NCBI RefSeq assembly: GCF_000699445.3 | Contig: NC_067196.1 | Location: 38,770,616-38,834,615, forward strand | DNA length: 64,000 bases | Origin: Schistosoma haematobium | Lineage: Eukaryota > Platyhelminthes > Trematoda > Strigeidida > Schistosomatidae | Direction: 5' to 3' | Part shown: positions 23,174 to 33,809 of the stretch, one piece after another | Position numbering within the stretch: the first letter of the stretch is position 1 | How the letters are laid out: each line of letters begins with the position of its first letter | Notes under the pieces: generated by a model | Databases searched by the model: none | Told to the model about the DNA's origin: nothing | Seen by the model: only the letters and a program-made list of their open reading frames with translations | Made by a program: the position numbers and the translations under genes

Positions 23174-23178
23174 GTAAG

Positions 23179-23192
23179 TATTGTGCAATATT
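23179..23192. repeat. Target site duplication, right (RTE insertion)
   Basis: Exact second copy of the 14-bp sequence at 19957-19970, directly after the (TAAG)n tail. Confidence 0.9.
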
Positions 23193-24584
23193 CAAACAAG
23201 TCGGTGTTAAACGTGCATTCAAACGGTAATTAATCAACAACATATTTTGCAGATGGTTTTAAGTTATAATTCGCCAACTATCATAAATTATGACAGTTTC
23301 CCATCCTTTTATTTGCTACAACTATATTTTTCATTCAACATATATAAGATGAATCGATTGTAGTACATTTCACTCTCGTTTTGTCAAAGGATAGATAAGG
23401 AGGAGAACATCCCAAGAACTACTAAATGCTATGATGAATTAATTGACATAAAGTGTTCGTGAAGTAGTTCCGAAGCCAGAATGCCCAGGAGTGATGTCGT
23501 TCACACAATTGGAAAATTAAAATTTAGTCCCCAAGTTCGACAGTCGGAAATTCGGGGTAAGGCTTGATGCTTACGATAGTAGAAATGAAGGATTATTTAA
23601 CATGAATGCGACTGAACCGGACACTGACTTAGAAGTTCATGCTTACCTCAGGGAGCTTAGGTCAAATAAAGATAAAAAGCATGCCAATTTCATCACGTCC
23701 AAAATTTGAAATATGATCAGTTTTCACAAAGCACTCAGTGTTTTTGGAAAATTGTATGACGAGCAGTCATTAAATTTCATCACTCGTTATAGTTATATAC
23801 AAACACCCGACAAAGCTGATGATATTTATCTTGTTTATTCGGACAAAGTGGATTTCAGATACAAAAATGTAAACCTTGTCTCAATATTACAAAGTTAGTC
23901 CAATTGCAACATACCTATATATAGAATGTAGCCACCTACTGATCTTAATGAGCATAATGCACATACAAATATCCCCTCCAAATGCTTTATAGACAAAGTG
24001 AGTGTACATGAATCACATGTTTTGTTACTGACAGGTCGAAATATAAAATGTGCTTATTCATATTGTGAATGGAATAATGACATCATATTTTTCGGTACGA
24101 AAGGTGAAAAAATCACCATGTATAACATTACCCATACACGACAAGATCATATAAAAGAATCCTTCAACCGTTATGTATGACTACATGCCGCAATACTCTC
24201 AATATAATGAAGGTGTGAGTAGTGTTGAGACGCTTCAGGCCAATAAAGTCACATTAATTGTAACGTGGGTACATAAAGACCCAATATTGTTTCGTACGGG
24301 AGGGAAAGTCATTTACACGTTGAACGAAGGAGTAGAGCATAGATGTCAGGAGCTAAAGTCAATTTTTTTTTCAAAGAAAGCTGAAAAACCAACTGTAAGC
24401 GGGGACACAACAATGTAACCGACCGAAAGCTTATTCCTATGTATTCCATGAAAAAAGAAGATGAGGTGATACGACAGGAAGAAAAGACAAAATCACATTA
24501 TTTTACCCATTGTGATATTTGCTCAGCATTGCTTCCGCGTTTTAATTCAATGTGATGTTTATTAAGATTAATATTTGTTTTATA
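23193..24584. other. Unclassified sequence with three short + strand ORFs
   Basis: ORFs of 61, 60 and 81 codons lie at 23713-23898, 23998-24180 and 24173-24418. Their clustering on one strand might reflect an old coding relic broken by frameshifts, but I see no motif for any transposase, reverse transcriptase or host family and no splice signals that join them. Confidence 0.3.
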
Positions 24585-24830
24585 AGCAGAGATGAATGTT
24601 GGGTAACAGTGGAGTCCAGGAGGCGCGTTTCATCCTATTTTGGGATAACATCCTGGATTCCAATGCTAGCCACCATCCACCTCTGCTTATAACGTTTGTG
24701 ACTTATGGTAATATCGAGGCAATCCGCACAAGATGCATATATGCTAATGAGAAACTGACCAATCGCTGTCCTAAACATCAATGGGAAACTTCAAACAACT
24801 CATACAAAAAAGAACCAATATTTGTCTTGT
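24585..24830. mobile_element. Sm-alpha-like SINE, inverted composite centred on a hammerhead relic
   Basis: The right part (24650-24820, +) matches the Sm-alpha body: CTAGCCACCATCCACCTCTG, AGGCAATCCGCACA and ATCAATGGGAA. The left part (24590-24650) reads as a decayed hammerhead plus body fragment on the - strand, with GAAACGCG and a stem I pair around it. The two halves therefore meet head to head. The core (GATGTTA in place of CTGATGA) is destroyed. Confidence 0.6.
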
Positions 24831-25525
24831 TTCCCAGTGAGGTATTTTATTCGTTATAACATTAATGTATTTGAGTGTGCTGTTCATTCAAGATACGATA
24901 TTCTTGTATAAAATTAACATGAACTGCGCGCAGCATGACATGCAGCATGTGATGTTATAAATCTGGGTATTTCTTATACATGTGATTGTATCTTAATTAA
25001 TAATCAAAATGGACGAATAATCAGTATACATTGAGTGCATTTTCGACTAGTCGTCATGTTTTGGATTTAATAAGACTTCACTTGTACCAGTCCTGGTGTG
25101 CTTACTTCACATCGTGGGAATTGCAGTGGTTTCTCGTTCTTCTAAGTAAAAGAATACCCAACGCGAATATAACACGTTTGCTTTCCAATATTAATAATAG
25201 TGGTAAATTCCAGGTATTATACAATGTGTGTAAGTACCTACAGTTAGCATTCATACTTATTTAATTCAAATAAATCATAAACGTGAAGGTCAATCCCAAT
25301 ATTAAAAAATAGAAAGGTAGGCGGCTCAAGTGTTTAAGCACATCATCGGAAGGTTAAATGAAGTGAAATAAAGTAACACGCAGCAGAGTCGAGACCTGAA
25401 CTTCAATTACAAGTTCCACAACCAAAACAACCATGAATCAATCTGACCACAACTTACACACTTTTGAAAAAAGACATATTACAAAGAAGCTGTCAGTGAT
25501 TCTGAACTAACTAACTAACGTATCG
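24831..25525. other. No gene recognised
   Basis: AT-rich sequence. A 77-codon ORF at 25031-25264 has no supporting context. Confidence 0.35.
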
Positions 25526-26040
25526 GTCCCCAAATACCCTGGTATAGCCGAGAGTGAGGAGAGTCGGCTCTCCCACTCAAAATGCTCTCACATGGCCTCG
25601 TACATACAACCACTGCAAGGGAAGTCCTACTCACTGCATTCTACAATAACGGGTGTTGTTTACGAAATTGAGAGGATGAAAAGTGAATGTCCGGCACTTT
25701 AACTAGTTTGGTGGACACAGAGGGTCCACCTAAGGGAGTTGCAAAACCCTGATTACAAACCAATGGTGAACATGGGATCCAGGATCCTGAAGGAATAAAT
25801 GGCGTATGAAACAATCGTTGGTCACCGGACACCATGGGGCTGCATCTCCTGACGTCGCTCCACTGCTTTGTGGATTAGACCTTTTAGGTCAAAGGCTTGG
25901 GGTGTGGCCCCCTAAAAAACCACCTACTTCGGCTTGGGCACCCAGGCAGTATCCCAGGCGTCACAAAAATCGAATGATTTATGTGGTGCATATCTATTTA
26001 GTGCCTCCATGTATCAATGTTTATGTGTTTAAATAAATAA
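25526..26040 (+). repeat. Interspersed retroposon family R1, copy B (near full length)
   Basis: From GGTCCCCAAATACCC to an A-rich end (TTTAAATAAATAA near 26030-26040), this copy matches the - strand copies at 31845-32374 and 58322-58783. The shared middle reads GGTGAACATGGGATCCAGGATCCTGAAGG, and the 3' third has GGCTTGGGCACCCAGGCAGTAT. It is about 515 bp with an A/AAT-rich tail, as expected for a LINE-mobilised retroposon. I see no RNA polymerase III promoter and no long ORF, so its class (SINE, or the 3' end of a LINE) is open. ORFs inside it recur only because the repeat recurs. Confidence 0.75.
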
Positions 26041-26167
26041 CGTATTATTTATATGGGTATTCGTCAAGATTGGAACAAATAGTTTGACGACAATTAGGCG
26101 CCGAGTATAGGGAAGTCATTATATGTAAAATTATATTTGAAATGATCTCACCGATTGAAATTTAAAT

Positions 26168-26212
26168 AATTCCAACGTTTCGTTCATCCAACTTATCTGG
26201 ACTTCTTCAGGG
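26168..26212 (-). ncRNA. Hammerhead-like motif in left PLE arm
   Basis: On the - strand: CTGAAGA intact, a weakened stem II starting GTCCAG, GAAA intact, a minimal stem III and GTT at the cleavage triplet. GTT still fits the NUH rule. Two mismatches in stem II make activity doubtful. Confidence 0.55.
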
Positions 26213-26283
26213 TAATAATCAAAATTATCAAAGAAATATTAGCGTATGACACCATAAGATCGACATAAGTTAAAGTTAAAGTT

Positions 26284-26655
26284 ATGTTACCAAAGGAAGA
26301 ACGACAAAATATTGTCTATGAGACCAACTGTCATGATTGTAATACAGCTTATGTGGGAGGAACATCCAGGCGATTGAATGTAAGGTTAAAGGAACCTAAA
26401 CGGTGTTTGAAAAATGTCCCCAAATCCTCGGTCGACCTAAAGAAACTTGAGAATAAGTCTGCGATAATGTTACATGCGTTGGAAACAGGACACAAGATTA
26501 ATTTTGAAGGGACAAAAATACTTCAGAAATGTTTTAACACTCATAAAGAAGGATTGACAGCAGAAGCGCTGTATATATGGGCAAACAAGAACAGCTTAAA
26601 CCGAAAGGATGATACTCAGTTAGCAGCTACTTGGCAAATATTCATTGACAAGTAA
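26284..26655 (+). CDS. GIY-YIG endonuclease domain of a Penelope-like element (partial)
   Basis: The ORF of 123 codons reads IVYETNC then CHDC, AYVGGTSRR, a Lys-rich segment, ETGHKINFEGTKIL and LTAEALYIW. This is the order of the PLE GIY-YIG domain: the Ile-Val-Tyr strand, the Cys-x-x-Cys pair, Tyr-Val-Gly with a following Arg, Gly-His, and Glu-Ala. In a full PLE this domain follows the reverse transcriptase and nicks target DNA. Here the polymerase is missing, and the first codon shown is an internal Met rather than a true start. In the conserved Glu-His after the Arg helix, the His is Pro (KEPKR). The ORF is otherwise unbroken, suggesting recent origin. Confidence 0.8.
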   Translation: MLPKEERQNIVYETNCHDCNTAYVGGTSRRLNVRLKEPKRCLKNVPKSSVDLKKLENKSAIMLHALETGHKINFEGTKILQKCFNTHKEGLTAEALYIWANKNSLNRKDDTQLAATWQIFIDK

Positions 26656-27060
26656 TTGGACCCTTTCTTTATTCAACCTGTTTATTTCACGTGCATCGTT
26701 ATCTTGACTGAAGTTAATGTGAGTTATTTTTAGCAATACAATCACGCATTTGATGAATCTCATTTTACATACACATCAATGATTCAGAAACGATTTTTCA
26801 ACCTTCAACTTTCACTTTTATTTTTTCCTTCATATAAAAACATTAACACCAAGTACCAATCATTAATAACCCAATCTTACACACACTATTCGTTTAGTCA
26901 TTTATTTTCATATCGTGAACTTTTCAAATGATTCGCATTTAACTGACTCATGTTATTCTAATTACTAATATCAACATCCAAATATGATTGGATTAACACA
27001 GTATAGATTTGATCTGATTTGATTGTTAAAACGCTATATACTTCTTTGGTGATTTTGATT

Positions 27061-27108
27061 ATTATCCTTAAGAAGTCCAGACAAGTTTGCTGGACGAAAC
27101 GTCGGAAT
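27061..27108 (+). ncRNA. Hammerhead-like motif in right PLE arm
   Basis: Core CTTAAGA (one change from CTGAAGA), stem II GTCCAG paired with CTGGAC, GAAA intact, then CGTC with GTC at the expected cleavage triplet. The G-to-T change in the core probably abolishes activity. Confidence 0.6.
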
Positions 27109-27161
27109 TATTTTGAATTTCAATCACTGAGATTATTTCAGATATAATTTTCACACATAAT

Positions 27162-28648
27162 AACGAATTATTATTAGACTTTCCATTTTGTTAGTTGTCT
27201 GTTTCACTATGCCACGCAGTGAAATCTGACAACTTGAATTGATGCGCAAGTGTGTTGCATCCTACATTGCTGCCCATCACCAACCATTTTATACAAAAGG
27301 AAAATAAATCAAATGATCCAAGACTATTCAACACAATTTATAGATTTAAAATACCAAAAAATCTGATATAGTCGATAGTAATAATAATAAACGTAATAAG
27401 TTTCAATTATAATGATAGATACTGTATAATATAGAAGCTAAATCGTATATAAATGGCAACAGCGATGAATTTTGAACCTGTTTAGTAATAATAAATACTG
27501 TCAAATAATGTGGAACAACAGATTATGTTCAATGAATAAAAAAAGTAAATCGTGTTCATCTCTCTCAAGAACACCTAGAATGGTGTATAAATTGAAGAAT
27601 AAAGGTGAAGTTTGCTTTGAACCATACATAAGTTATAGAAAAAGCCTAATAATCTTTCAAGGGATGAAAGAAAATATATATGTGAAGTTTTGAAGAATAA
27701 CATCAAACGGTAAATATGTGAGACGTTTTGCGAATAACTATTCATGCTACTTATTACTCATTAATAGTAGTAGTAATTGTTAATGGTGCTGATATCGTTG
27801 AAGGAAAATGAAATGTACTGATGTAAGGGAAAAAAATTAGAATCGAACACAAATTACATTTTGTAGACATGTTTAAATAAAAAGAGAAAATAAAGGTAAT
27901 TAATGAGGAAAGAAGCTAAAACTGAGAATGTTATTATAGCACTAAGGTAATAATCACAATAAGAGTATGTAGGTGATGGAATTATGTAGGAAGATAATAT
28001 TTGCTAACTTTATTATGACTTTTCTCAGGGAATGAGTCAGCTCCAAAGAAAACAAAATACGAAACAGAACAACAGAGACATTTCCTTGAAATGTTTACAG
28101 AAAGACAACGTTATAGTTTGCAAAAATGAAATAATAAAGGTAAACATGGTTGGATGAACAACTTCCCAGTACGGTGGGTAGAAGAGGCAGACGATGATGA
28201 TGAAGGAAAGTTGTACATAGATAAAGAGAAAAAAAATACACTAAATACATGTATATATTACCTTACACACAGACATACACGAATGCATATTATACGAAGA
28301 ATAAATATGTAACGAAAACAGAGGGAAGAAATTAAATAAACGCAATTCAGCAGGCGCTAACAAGTATGGAAAGCTGATATGATATGGAATAGTAAGAAAA
28401 TAAACAGAAAACGCGATAATCAGCTGAGGATCAGTGAAGAGAAGGAAGAACAACACAGCACCCAAAAAAGAGAAGTAAGCAACTGAAAAAAAGACTCATA
28501 GCACTAAACTCTGAAACAAATAAAGCGGTAGCAGTGATAGAAGGAGCAGCAGACAAAAAATCAAAAGGCAAGAAAAACTGACGGAGTAGCCAGTGTCATT
28601 GTATCAGGATCCAGCAGTAGTGAAATGAACAACAGAATAAGAAAATGG
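27162..28648. other. 3' flank of the SH2 gene (UTR extent unknown)
   Basis: Beyond the stop at 28649 I see no further coding sequence. A TTTATT at 28009-28014 would read AATAAA on the - strand and could be a poly(A) signal, but this is positional only. Short ORFs at 27472 (+) and 28241 (-) lack support. Confidence 0.35.
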
Positions 28649-28829
28649 TTAGCTACGTTTACATACAGGATGTGTCAGTGTAACTGAATAGGCACCAAGT
28701 ACTGGAACAAGTGTTCGTGCATAATGATAAATCATTTGTGAAACACTTGCATACGGTTGACTATATTCTCCTAGAATAAATTGACCAGTACTATTTCGTG
28801 TAATTTTCATATGTAAGAAGGATTTATGT
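28649..28829 (-). CDS. SH2 adaptor gene, last exon (C-terminal half of SH2 domain)
   Basis: The acceptor TTTCACTTCAG precedes ACATAAATCC. The first base completes a Lys codon from the exon ending at 30466. The exon encodes HKSFLHMKI, GQFILGEYS, VSQMIYHYAR and LTHPV and stops at TAA 28649-28651, three residues after the last conserved position of the fold. These are the central strand, the second helix and the final strand of an SH2 domain. FLHMKI resembles the FMHMKL of SHB-type SH2 domains more than the HYRI of Src. An SH2 domain at the extreme C-terminus after a long low-complexity region is the SHB/SHD/SHE/SHF layout. The protein probably binds phosphotyrosine on signalling receptors or their partners. 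Confidence 0.9.
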
Positions 28830-30149
28830 CTGAAGTGAAACATAATTACAAAAAAAAGGAAAATCAAGCAGTGTTTATACCATTGGTATTAGTACAAATT
28901 ATAGTTTTTTTAAATTATATTGACTCTGTTATGATTCCTAACCGCGTTAAGCATAAAAGCCTAATCAATTTACAATCATATGTGAAAATAATATGACAGA
29001 CTGATACAAATTATTGTGTGACCTTTTTCTGGCCTTTGCATGTTTCGTTGTGACTTTATTGATTAGATTATATTCGTGAACGTCTATACTTTTTTTGCAG
29101 ATATTATTCCTTCTCTATCTCCACTTATGTACTTGTGTTGATTGTTCACTGTTAACGTCGAACATATTTTAATTGTTCTCATTTTATGTGTGTCTGGCAT
29201 ATACACTCTAATTAGTTATCTATAATTCATGCATTATTTACACCTTATAAAAACTAAATCACGTATTATTCACTAGGCAAGTTATGCAGTTACTCCTGTT
29301 TGCATCTATGCAACTTTCATATTCATTCGGTTCAGTTTACCGTGGTCACATGAATATATCTGAAACATACACGTCTTGAATGTAATTCGTATTCGGCTTT
29401 CTATTTCTATATTGTATCAACGTGGTTAGTCAACAGAAGATATACGAAGTTAAATAGGCAATATGTATTTAATTAGCACAATCGTTTAATCATATTAGTC
29501 AGAAAACAGGCACTAAAATTCATTCAATTGCTTAACTGCCAATGGCATGATCAAAGTTACTAAAAAAACACTCTAGACATTCTAATTACTGTATGTATTA
29601 AAAACAGATGAGTAGGATTCAAGTAGGTCGTAAATTGTACGAGAGGGATAAGAATTAATTCAAATATCCAACGAGAAGCTGTATTCTGTGAAATCAGTGA
29701 GGTAGGAAGTAATAGAGGACAAATAATCACCGATAACATTAAATCATATCCAAACTATAAAAAGTGCAAAATAATTATAATTATTATGAGTATGAGTAAC
29801 TGGATTTAAAAGTGAGACATTAAAGTTAACTAAGGCTTTACGATACTATTGCAATATCCCCGTTGCTGCTGTAGTGTAATGTAGCTTCGGAATAAAAATA
29901 AGACAGTTTCCGGTAAACTACCAAAAGATTTCAGTTAATTGAAATGGAAAATATCTTTTAATTACCAGGTGAAGCTGGGAACGTGAACGAGATTTGATTT
30001 ACACTTGACATAATTTACAAGGTTCTATGTTTAATGAAAAACCCTTGGGTCCTGGGTCCATCCACAAGGAAGATTATAAATGAGCACTACTGATAAGTTT
30101 CATACACAAATACAAAACAGCTATTCTGTGCTGTCTTGTACTAATTGAT

Positions 30150-30340
30150 TTATGAAATGCTATCTCTTCATGATGAAGACTAATATGTAAAGACGAAACG
30201 ACACAATATTTTACGCAATATGCAGAGTACTTACTCGGCGGTTAAGGCACTCAACACTCAGCCATCAAGTCTCGGGTTCGGACAGCACTCTATCTACTTT
30301 GGTTTGGGAGACCAGGTGTTACCGCTAAACCTTATACTCA
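30150..30340 (+). repeat. Possible decayed hammerhead plus tRNA-like fragment
   Basis: Near 30170-30215, ATGATGA, AGAC, ten bases, AGAC, GAAA, CGAC resembles a hammerhead with three or four changes. About 60 bases later GGGTTCGGACAGC resembles a box B. The match is weak and I have no second copy in the window to confirm a family. Confidence 0.25.
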
Positions 30341-30465
30341 GAGCGTGGCTTGAAGCCAAGTAAACTAATCTATACCTTGAATAACAGTAAATCACTCTTC
30401 ACAATAAGGCCTTTCAAATAGCTTGACAAGTCATAGTAATAATCATAATAATAACAGTAACTTAC

Positions 30466-30585
30466 TTGATAGTTAGAGAAAAGTCATTAGGGCATGTTTC
30501 ACTGGGACGAACAAGAAAACTACCTTCTGGTTCATTCCGTATTAGTTCTTCAGCTTCTGATCTTGTTAATGACGGATGAAACCAT
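30466..30585 (-). CDS. SH2 adaptor gene, exon with N-terminal half of SH2 domain
   Basis: The acceptor AATAATAG precedes ATGGTTTC and the donor is CTATCAA/GTAAGT. The first base completes a Pro codon with the CC of the exon ending at 38545, and the final AA is completed by the A of the next exon, so both junctions are in phase. The 120-bp exon reads WFHPSLTRSEAEELI then EGSFLVRPSE and FSLTI. The Trp opens the SH2 fold (residue 750 counted from the first full codon at 60513). Arg in FLVR (775) is the residue that binds phosphotyrosine and it is intact. The linker between FSLTIK and HKSFLHM is short. The exon is conserved in reading frame despite large repeat-laden introns on both sides (8.0 and 1.6 kb). 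Confidence 0.93.
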
Positions 30586-30855
30586 CTATTATTTTTTTTA
30601 GTACAATATACACAACATTAATAGAAATACTGGTGGAAAAAATGTTATATTATTATTGACAAAAAGGAATTAATAGATAATAATACATAATAAAAGAATA
30701 AGTAATTATTAATTAAATTAATAAAGGAAATACGTTCATCGTACTATTAAGTTGAAACAAATAAATATCAGAAATAACTTTTTTAATATAAGCCACTATC
30801 CATTATTTCTAATTTGAAAACTTTGACATAAACAAACATGGTTAGCCTATTCACA
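30586..30855. other. Intron sequence of the SH2 gene
   Basis: AT-rich; nothing recognised. Confidence 0.5.
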
Positions 30856-31062
30856 CTTGGAGACTGTCACTAGTGAGCATTTGATGATTATAATCAGAGA
30901 GGGGGTTTGTGGATATTATAGTAATTTAGCAGTTGAATTCACCATCTTATAGTAATCTAGCTTCAATTGACTCATGAATTCAACTAGTAAATTACCATAA
31001 TATCCACAAACCCCTCTCTCTAATTATAATCATCATATGCTCACCAGTCACGGTCTCCAAGA
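30856..31062. repeat. Long foldback (F2 termini with no body)
   Basis: Left arm 30856-30943 and right arm about 30974-31062 are reverse complements over roughly 88 bp. They include the F2 terminal sequence TTTGTGGATATTATAGTAAT and an outer GGAGAC...GTGAGCAT. The loop is about 30 bp. It looks like an F2 element that has lost its whole interior, a MITE-like derivative. Confidence 0.8.
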
Positions 31063-31069
31063 GGTATTT

Positions 31070-31415
31070 CTTGGAGTTCTAGCGGGAAGCAGTGATCAGT
31101 GAAGTTCAACCGGGTCTGTTGTGAGTAACTCACTGATGACAATGGTGGACGGTGGCGCAATTTCGTGGATTGGTTCAAGTCAGACATTAAACACCATCAG
31201 ATAAACGCTCAGTGGTCTAGAGGCCAAGCGTTCGCGCGCGAGACTGATAAGTTTTGGGTTTGAATCTCGAGAGACGGGATCGTAGATGAGCACTTATGAG
31301 GAGTCCCATACTGGGACGAAACGGCCGTCCAGTGCTTCCAGGTTTTCCATGGTGGTCTAGCTTCAATTAACTCATGAATTCAACTACTAAATTATATACA
31401 TATAACATTGAAAAC
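31070..31415 (+). mobile_element. tRNA-like SINE with hammerhead motif (family F2)
   Basis: It runs from the F2 5' body (AAGTTCAACCGGGTCTGTTG) through box-A-like CGCTCAGTGGTCTAGAGG (31206 on), box-B-like GGGTTTGAATCTCG (31256-31269), the hammerhead and the right terminus GGTGGTCTAGCTTCAATTAA. It directly follows the empty foldback. It is antisense to the host SH2 gene. Confidence 0.8.
31290..31335 (+). ncRNA. Hammerhead ribozyme, near-complete, in F2 SINE
   Basis: GCACT (stem I), ATGAGGA where CTGAGGA is expected, stem II GTCCCA/TGGGAC, GAAA intact, palindromic stem III ACGGCCGT, GTC, and CAGTGC closing stem I. Stems II and III are better than in the other F2 copies, but the first core C is A, a change that should block the fold's C3-G8 pair. 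Confidence 0.7.
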
Positions 31416-31844
31416 TCTATCAGATGTAGTGAGTATCATTGCGGAAAAAAAAGAGTAACTGAAGAAGATGAAAATATAAATAATTGTAGAATAATGACAT
31501 AAACGTTTTAAAAGGATTATAAAATTGATTAAAATCCGTGATTACTTAGAACTTTACAATCTACACTAAAACACTTTTATCATAACACAATTAATTCCAT
31601 TTTATTATTGTTTTTTTGTTTTGAAAGAAAAAAACATGATCAAGTTAACTTATCTATTGTAAGGTGAATTGTTTATTTTATTTTGTCAGCTTAAATGATG
31701 ATGATAATAAAGCTTATTATTATTAATACAATTTTAGGAAGAAAAAAAACTAGGATTAATCCTGATAGTCAAGTTTTAGTAATAAGTGTTCTAACTTAAA
31801 TATTTAATGACTTTCGTTTAGGTTTATTTTTTTAAATCTAATAT

Positions 31845-32374
31845 TTTATTTATTATTTATTTTAACGCATAGATATTGGTACAAGGAGGCACCAAATACA
31901 TATGCACTACACAGATCTCATTTGATTTGTGTGAGGGCTGTGATACTGCCCGGGTGCCCAAACCGAAGCAGGTGGTTATTTAGGGGACCTCTACACCCGG
32001 AGCCTTCGACCTGAAGGTCTGATCCATAAGGCAGTGGAGCATCGTAAGGAGATGTAGTCCCATGGTAGCCAGCCAGTGACCAACGATTGGTTCATGCACC
32101 ATTTGTTCCTTCAGGATCCTGAATCCCATGTTCACCATTGTTTTGGAATCAGGGTTTTCCAACTCCCCTAGGTGGACTCTCCATGTCCGCCAACCCGGTT
32201 AAAGCGCCGGAAATTCACTTTTCGGCCTCTCAATTTCGTAAACAACACCCCCGCCACGAGAAGGCAGTGTGTAGGACTCCCCTGACAGAGGCTATATACG
32301 CGTGGCCATGTGAGAGCATTTGGAGAGGGAGAGCGGACTCTCCCCACTCTCAGCCGTATCAAGGCATTTGGGGG
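31845..32374 (-). repeat. Interspersed retroposon family R1, copy C
   Basis: Near full length on the - strand. The 3' end has the A-rich TTAAAATAAATAATAAATAA at 31845-31866. It is very similar to copy D (58322-58783) across the 3' 420 bp. It lies in an intron, in the same sense as the SH2 gene. A 60-codon ORF at 31980-32162 belongs to the repeat. Confidence 0.85.
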
Positions 32375-32689
32375 CAAATTTAATATTTAGTATTTAAATA
32401 TACAACATTTACTAAAAGGAAGTACATTTTACTGATATTTATCTAATATTCTTGTATTGAGAGAGGGATAGTTTTATTACGTCAATTTGATCTTTACAAA
32501 TAATTGTTACTCGGTCAAATTTTAAATCCGTTTAGAGAATCTATTGTATACCCGAACAGTATTCCTTTACAACTGAATAAATCTGAATCATAAGTTCAGT
32601 CACGTAATGTAACTAGAAAAACAATATTGAAAGAGTGAAATTGAATTTGAATATGTAAACCATTAGATGTCAATTTAGTTATCTGAGGA

Positions 32690-32830
32690 CTGAAATGGTC
32701 ATCGTGAGCCTCGAATGACCAGAACTCTGATTGAGTCGTGGATACACAATGTTGAGGAGAATCATATTGGAACGAAACAGTTGTTCGATGCTTGTTAATT
32801 TTCAATAATTGTCTAGTCACAGTCAATTCG
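32690..32830 (+). repeat. Degenerate F2 SINE 3' part
   Basis: TTGAGGAGAATC, GGAACGAAACAGTTGTTCGATGC, and AATTGTCTAGTCACAGTCAATT follow the hammerhead-to-terminus order of F2 with many substitutions. Confidence 0.5.
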
Positions 32831-33809
32831 TGATGTAAACTTTAAAATTAAAATATTCATGTTCATCTCCTTACCATATATTGAATGTTAATCGTATAAA
32901 ATTTGAAATTGATGAACTGAAAAAAAAAGATTGACCACTGAGAACACCTCAATTTTGTAAGGTTGCAGACAGAATTTACATCAAGTTCTAGGTTTAGAAG
33001 GAAACTTAATTGAAATAAACTTCTTTAATATTTTGAAACAATACTGATAAACAACAATGACAATAGTCATCTCTTTTATTATTGATCCAACGAAAAGATA
33101 ACTATCAGAATGAGGATTTGTGGTGATTGTAGTAATTTCAATAGTTGAAAAGATAATTGTCAAATGAATTTCGATGTTGATTCGACTGGTGATACAGTAA
33201 ATAAATAGACATTTTCAGTTCAACAGCTATGATAACAAATCTAATCATTGTATGTTTGTTGGGATATTCAGAAAAATATCCCAAAACTTATTCTGTCAAG
33301 TCTAGTGCTATCCCTTGGACTTGAGATGGTATCATTTTCCTATTGATCAATACTTATTTCACGTGTCATTTTCCTGTTGGCCAAATATTGTACAAATGTT
33401 ATTTTCTATTTTATGGTACGATGTGGTCTGATTTTGCTTATATATAAACGAAGTATGTTTGAAATCTATGATTCGATATAACGGAGACTGATATTTGCGT
33501 TCTGGACTGAAGCGGCTAGGTTGAACGAGAAGATGCTATCTCAAGGACTAATAAGAAATCTATGTTGCTCGTACTGGTTTATGCGTCATTGGTCCGGTCG
33601 ATAAGTCGGTGACTTTAACTAGTGATCGTATCAAAATAATGATTTTTTTGGCCTTCAGAAATCCCTGGTCCCACTAGCACTACAGTTTGTTCAAGCGATA
33701 GCCCATATGATCAGTCAAGCATAATAAACCACAGTCTATGCAAATCCAAAATACACAACATCAATAAGGAAGCTCTCGGTTTTTTTTATACTCCATACTC
33801 CCTTTTTTA
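32831..33809. other. Intron sequence; possible 5' flank of the CR1 relic
   Basis: A fragment of F2 terminus (GAGGATTTGTGGTGATTGTAG) lies near 33112. From about 33640 the composition changes and may belong to the CR1-like element, but no protein motif is readable there. Confidence 0.35.

Larger units (their letters stand above)
19971..23178 (+). mobile_element. Full-length RTE-clade LINE (SR2/SjR2-like)
   Basis: The element is about 3.2 kb, bounded by an exact 14-bp target duplication. It has a GC-rich 5' untranslated region (19971-20206), one long ORF frame (20207-23173) with an apurinic-type endonuclease followed by a reverse transcriptase, and a 3' end of (TAAG)n at 23167-23178, typical of RTE elements that lack a poly(A) tail. 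Two relics of the same family lie at 5845-7675 and 12037-12640. The exact duplication and nearly open frame indicate a young insertion. It sits in the interval between the convergent host genes. Confidence 0.95.
26117..27161 (+). mobile_element. Penelope-like element 3' end flanked by inverted hammerhead arms
   Basis: Arms of about 110 bp at 26117-26226 and 27051-27161 are reverse complements and each carries a hammerhead-like core. Between them is one + strand ORF with a GIY-YIG endonuclease. Penelope-like elements are known to have pLTRs in direct or inverted orientation, hammerhead motifs in those pLTRs, and frequent 5' truncation. All three features are seen here. The reverse transcriptase part is absent. 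Confidence 0.75.

Noticed and set aside
23713..24418. Three clustered ORFs as a broken transposase
   Set aside because: No catalytic motif or similarity between frames that I could see.
30856..31062. CRISPR-like or regulatory palindrome
   Set aside because: It is a single foldback with F2 terminal sequence and has no array structure.
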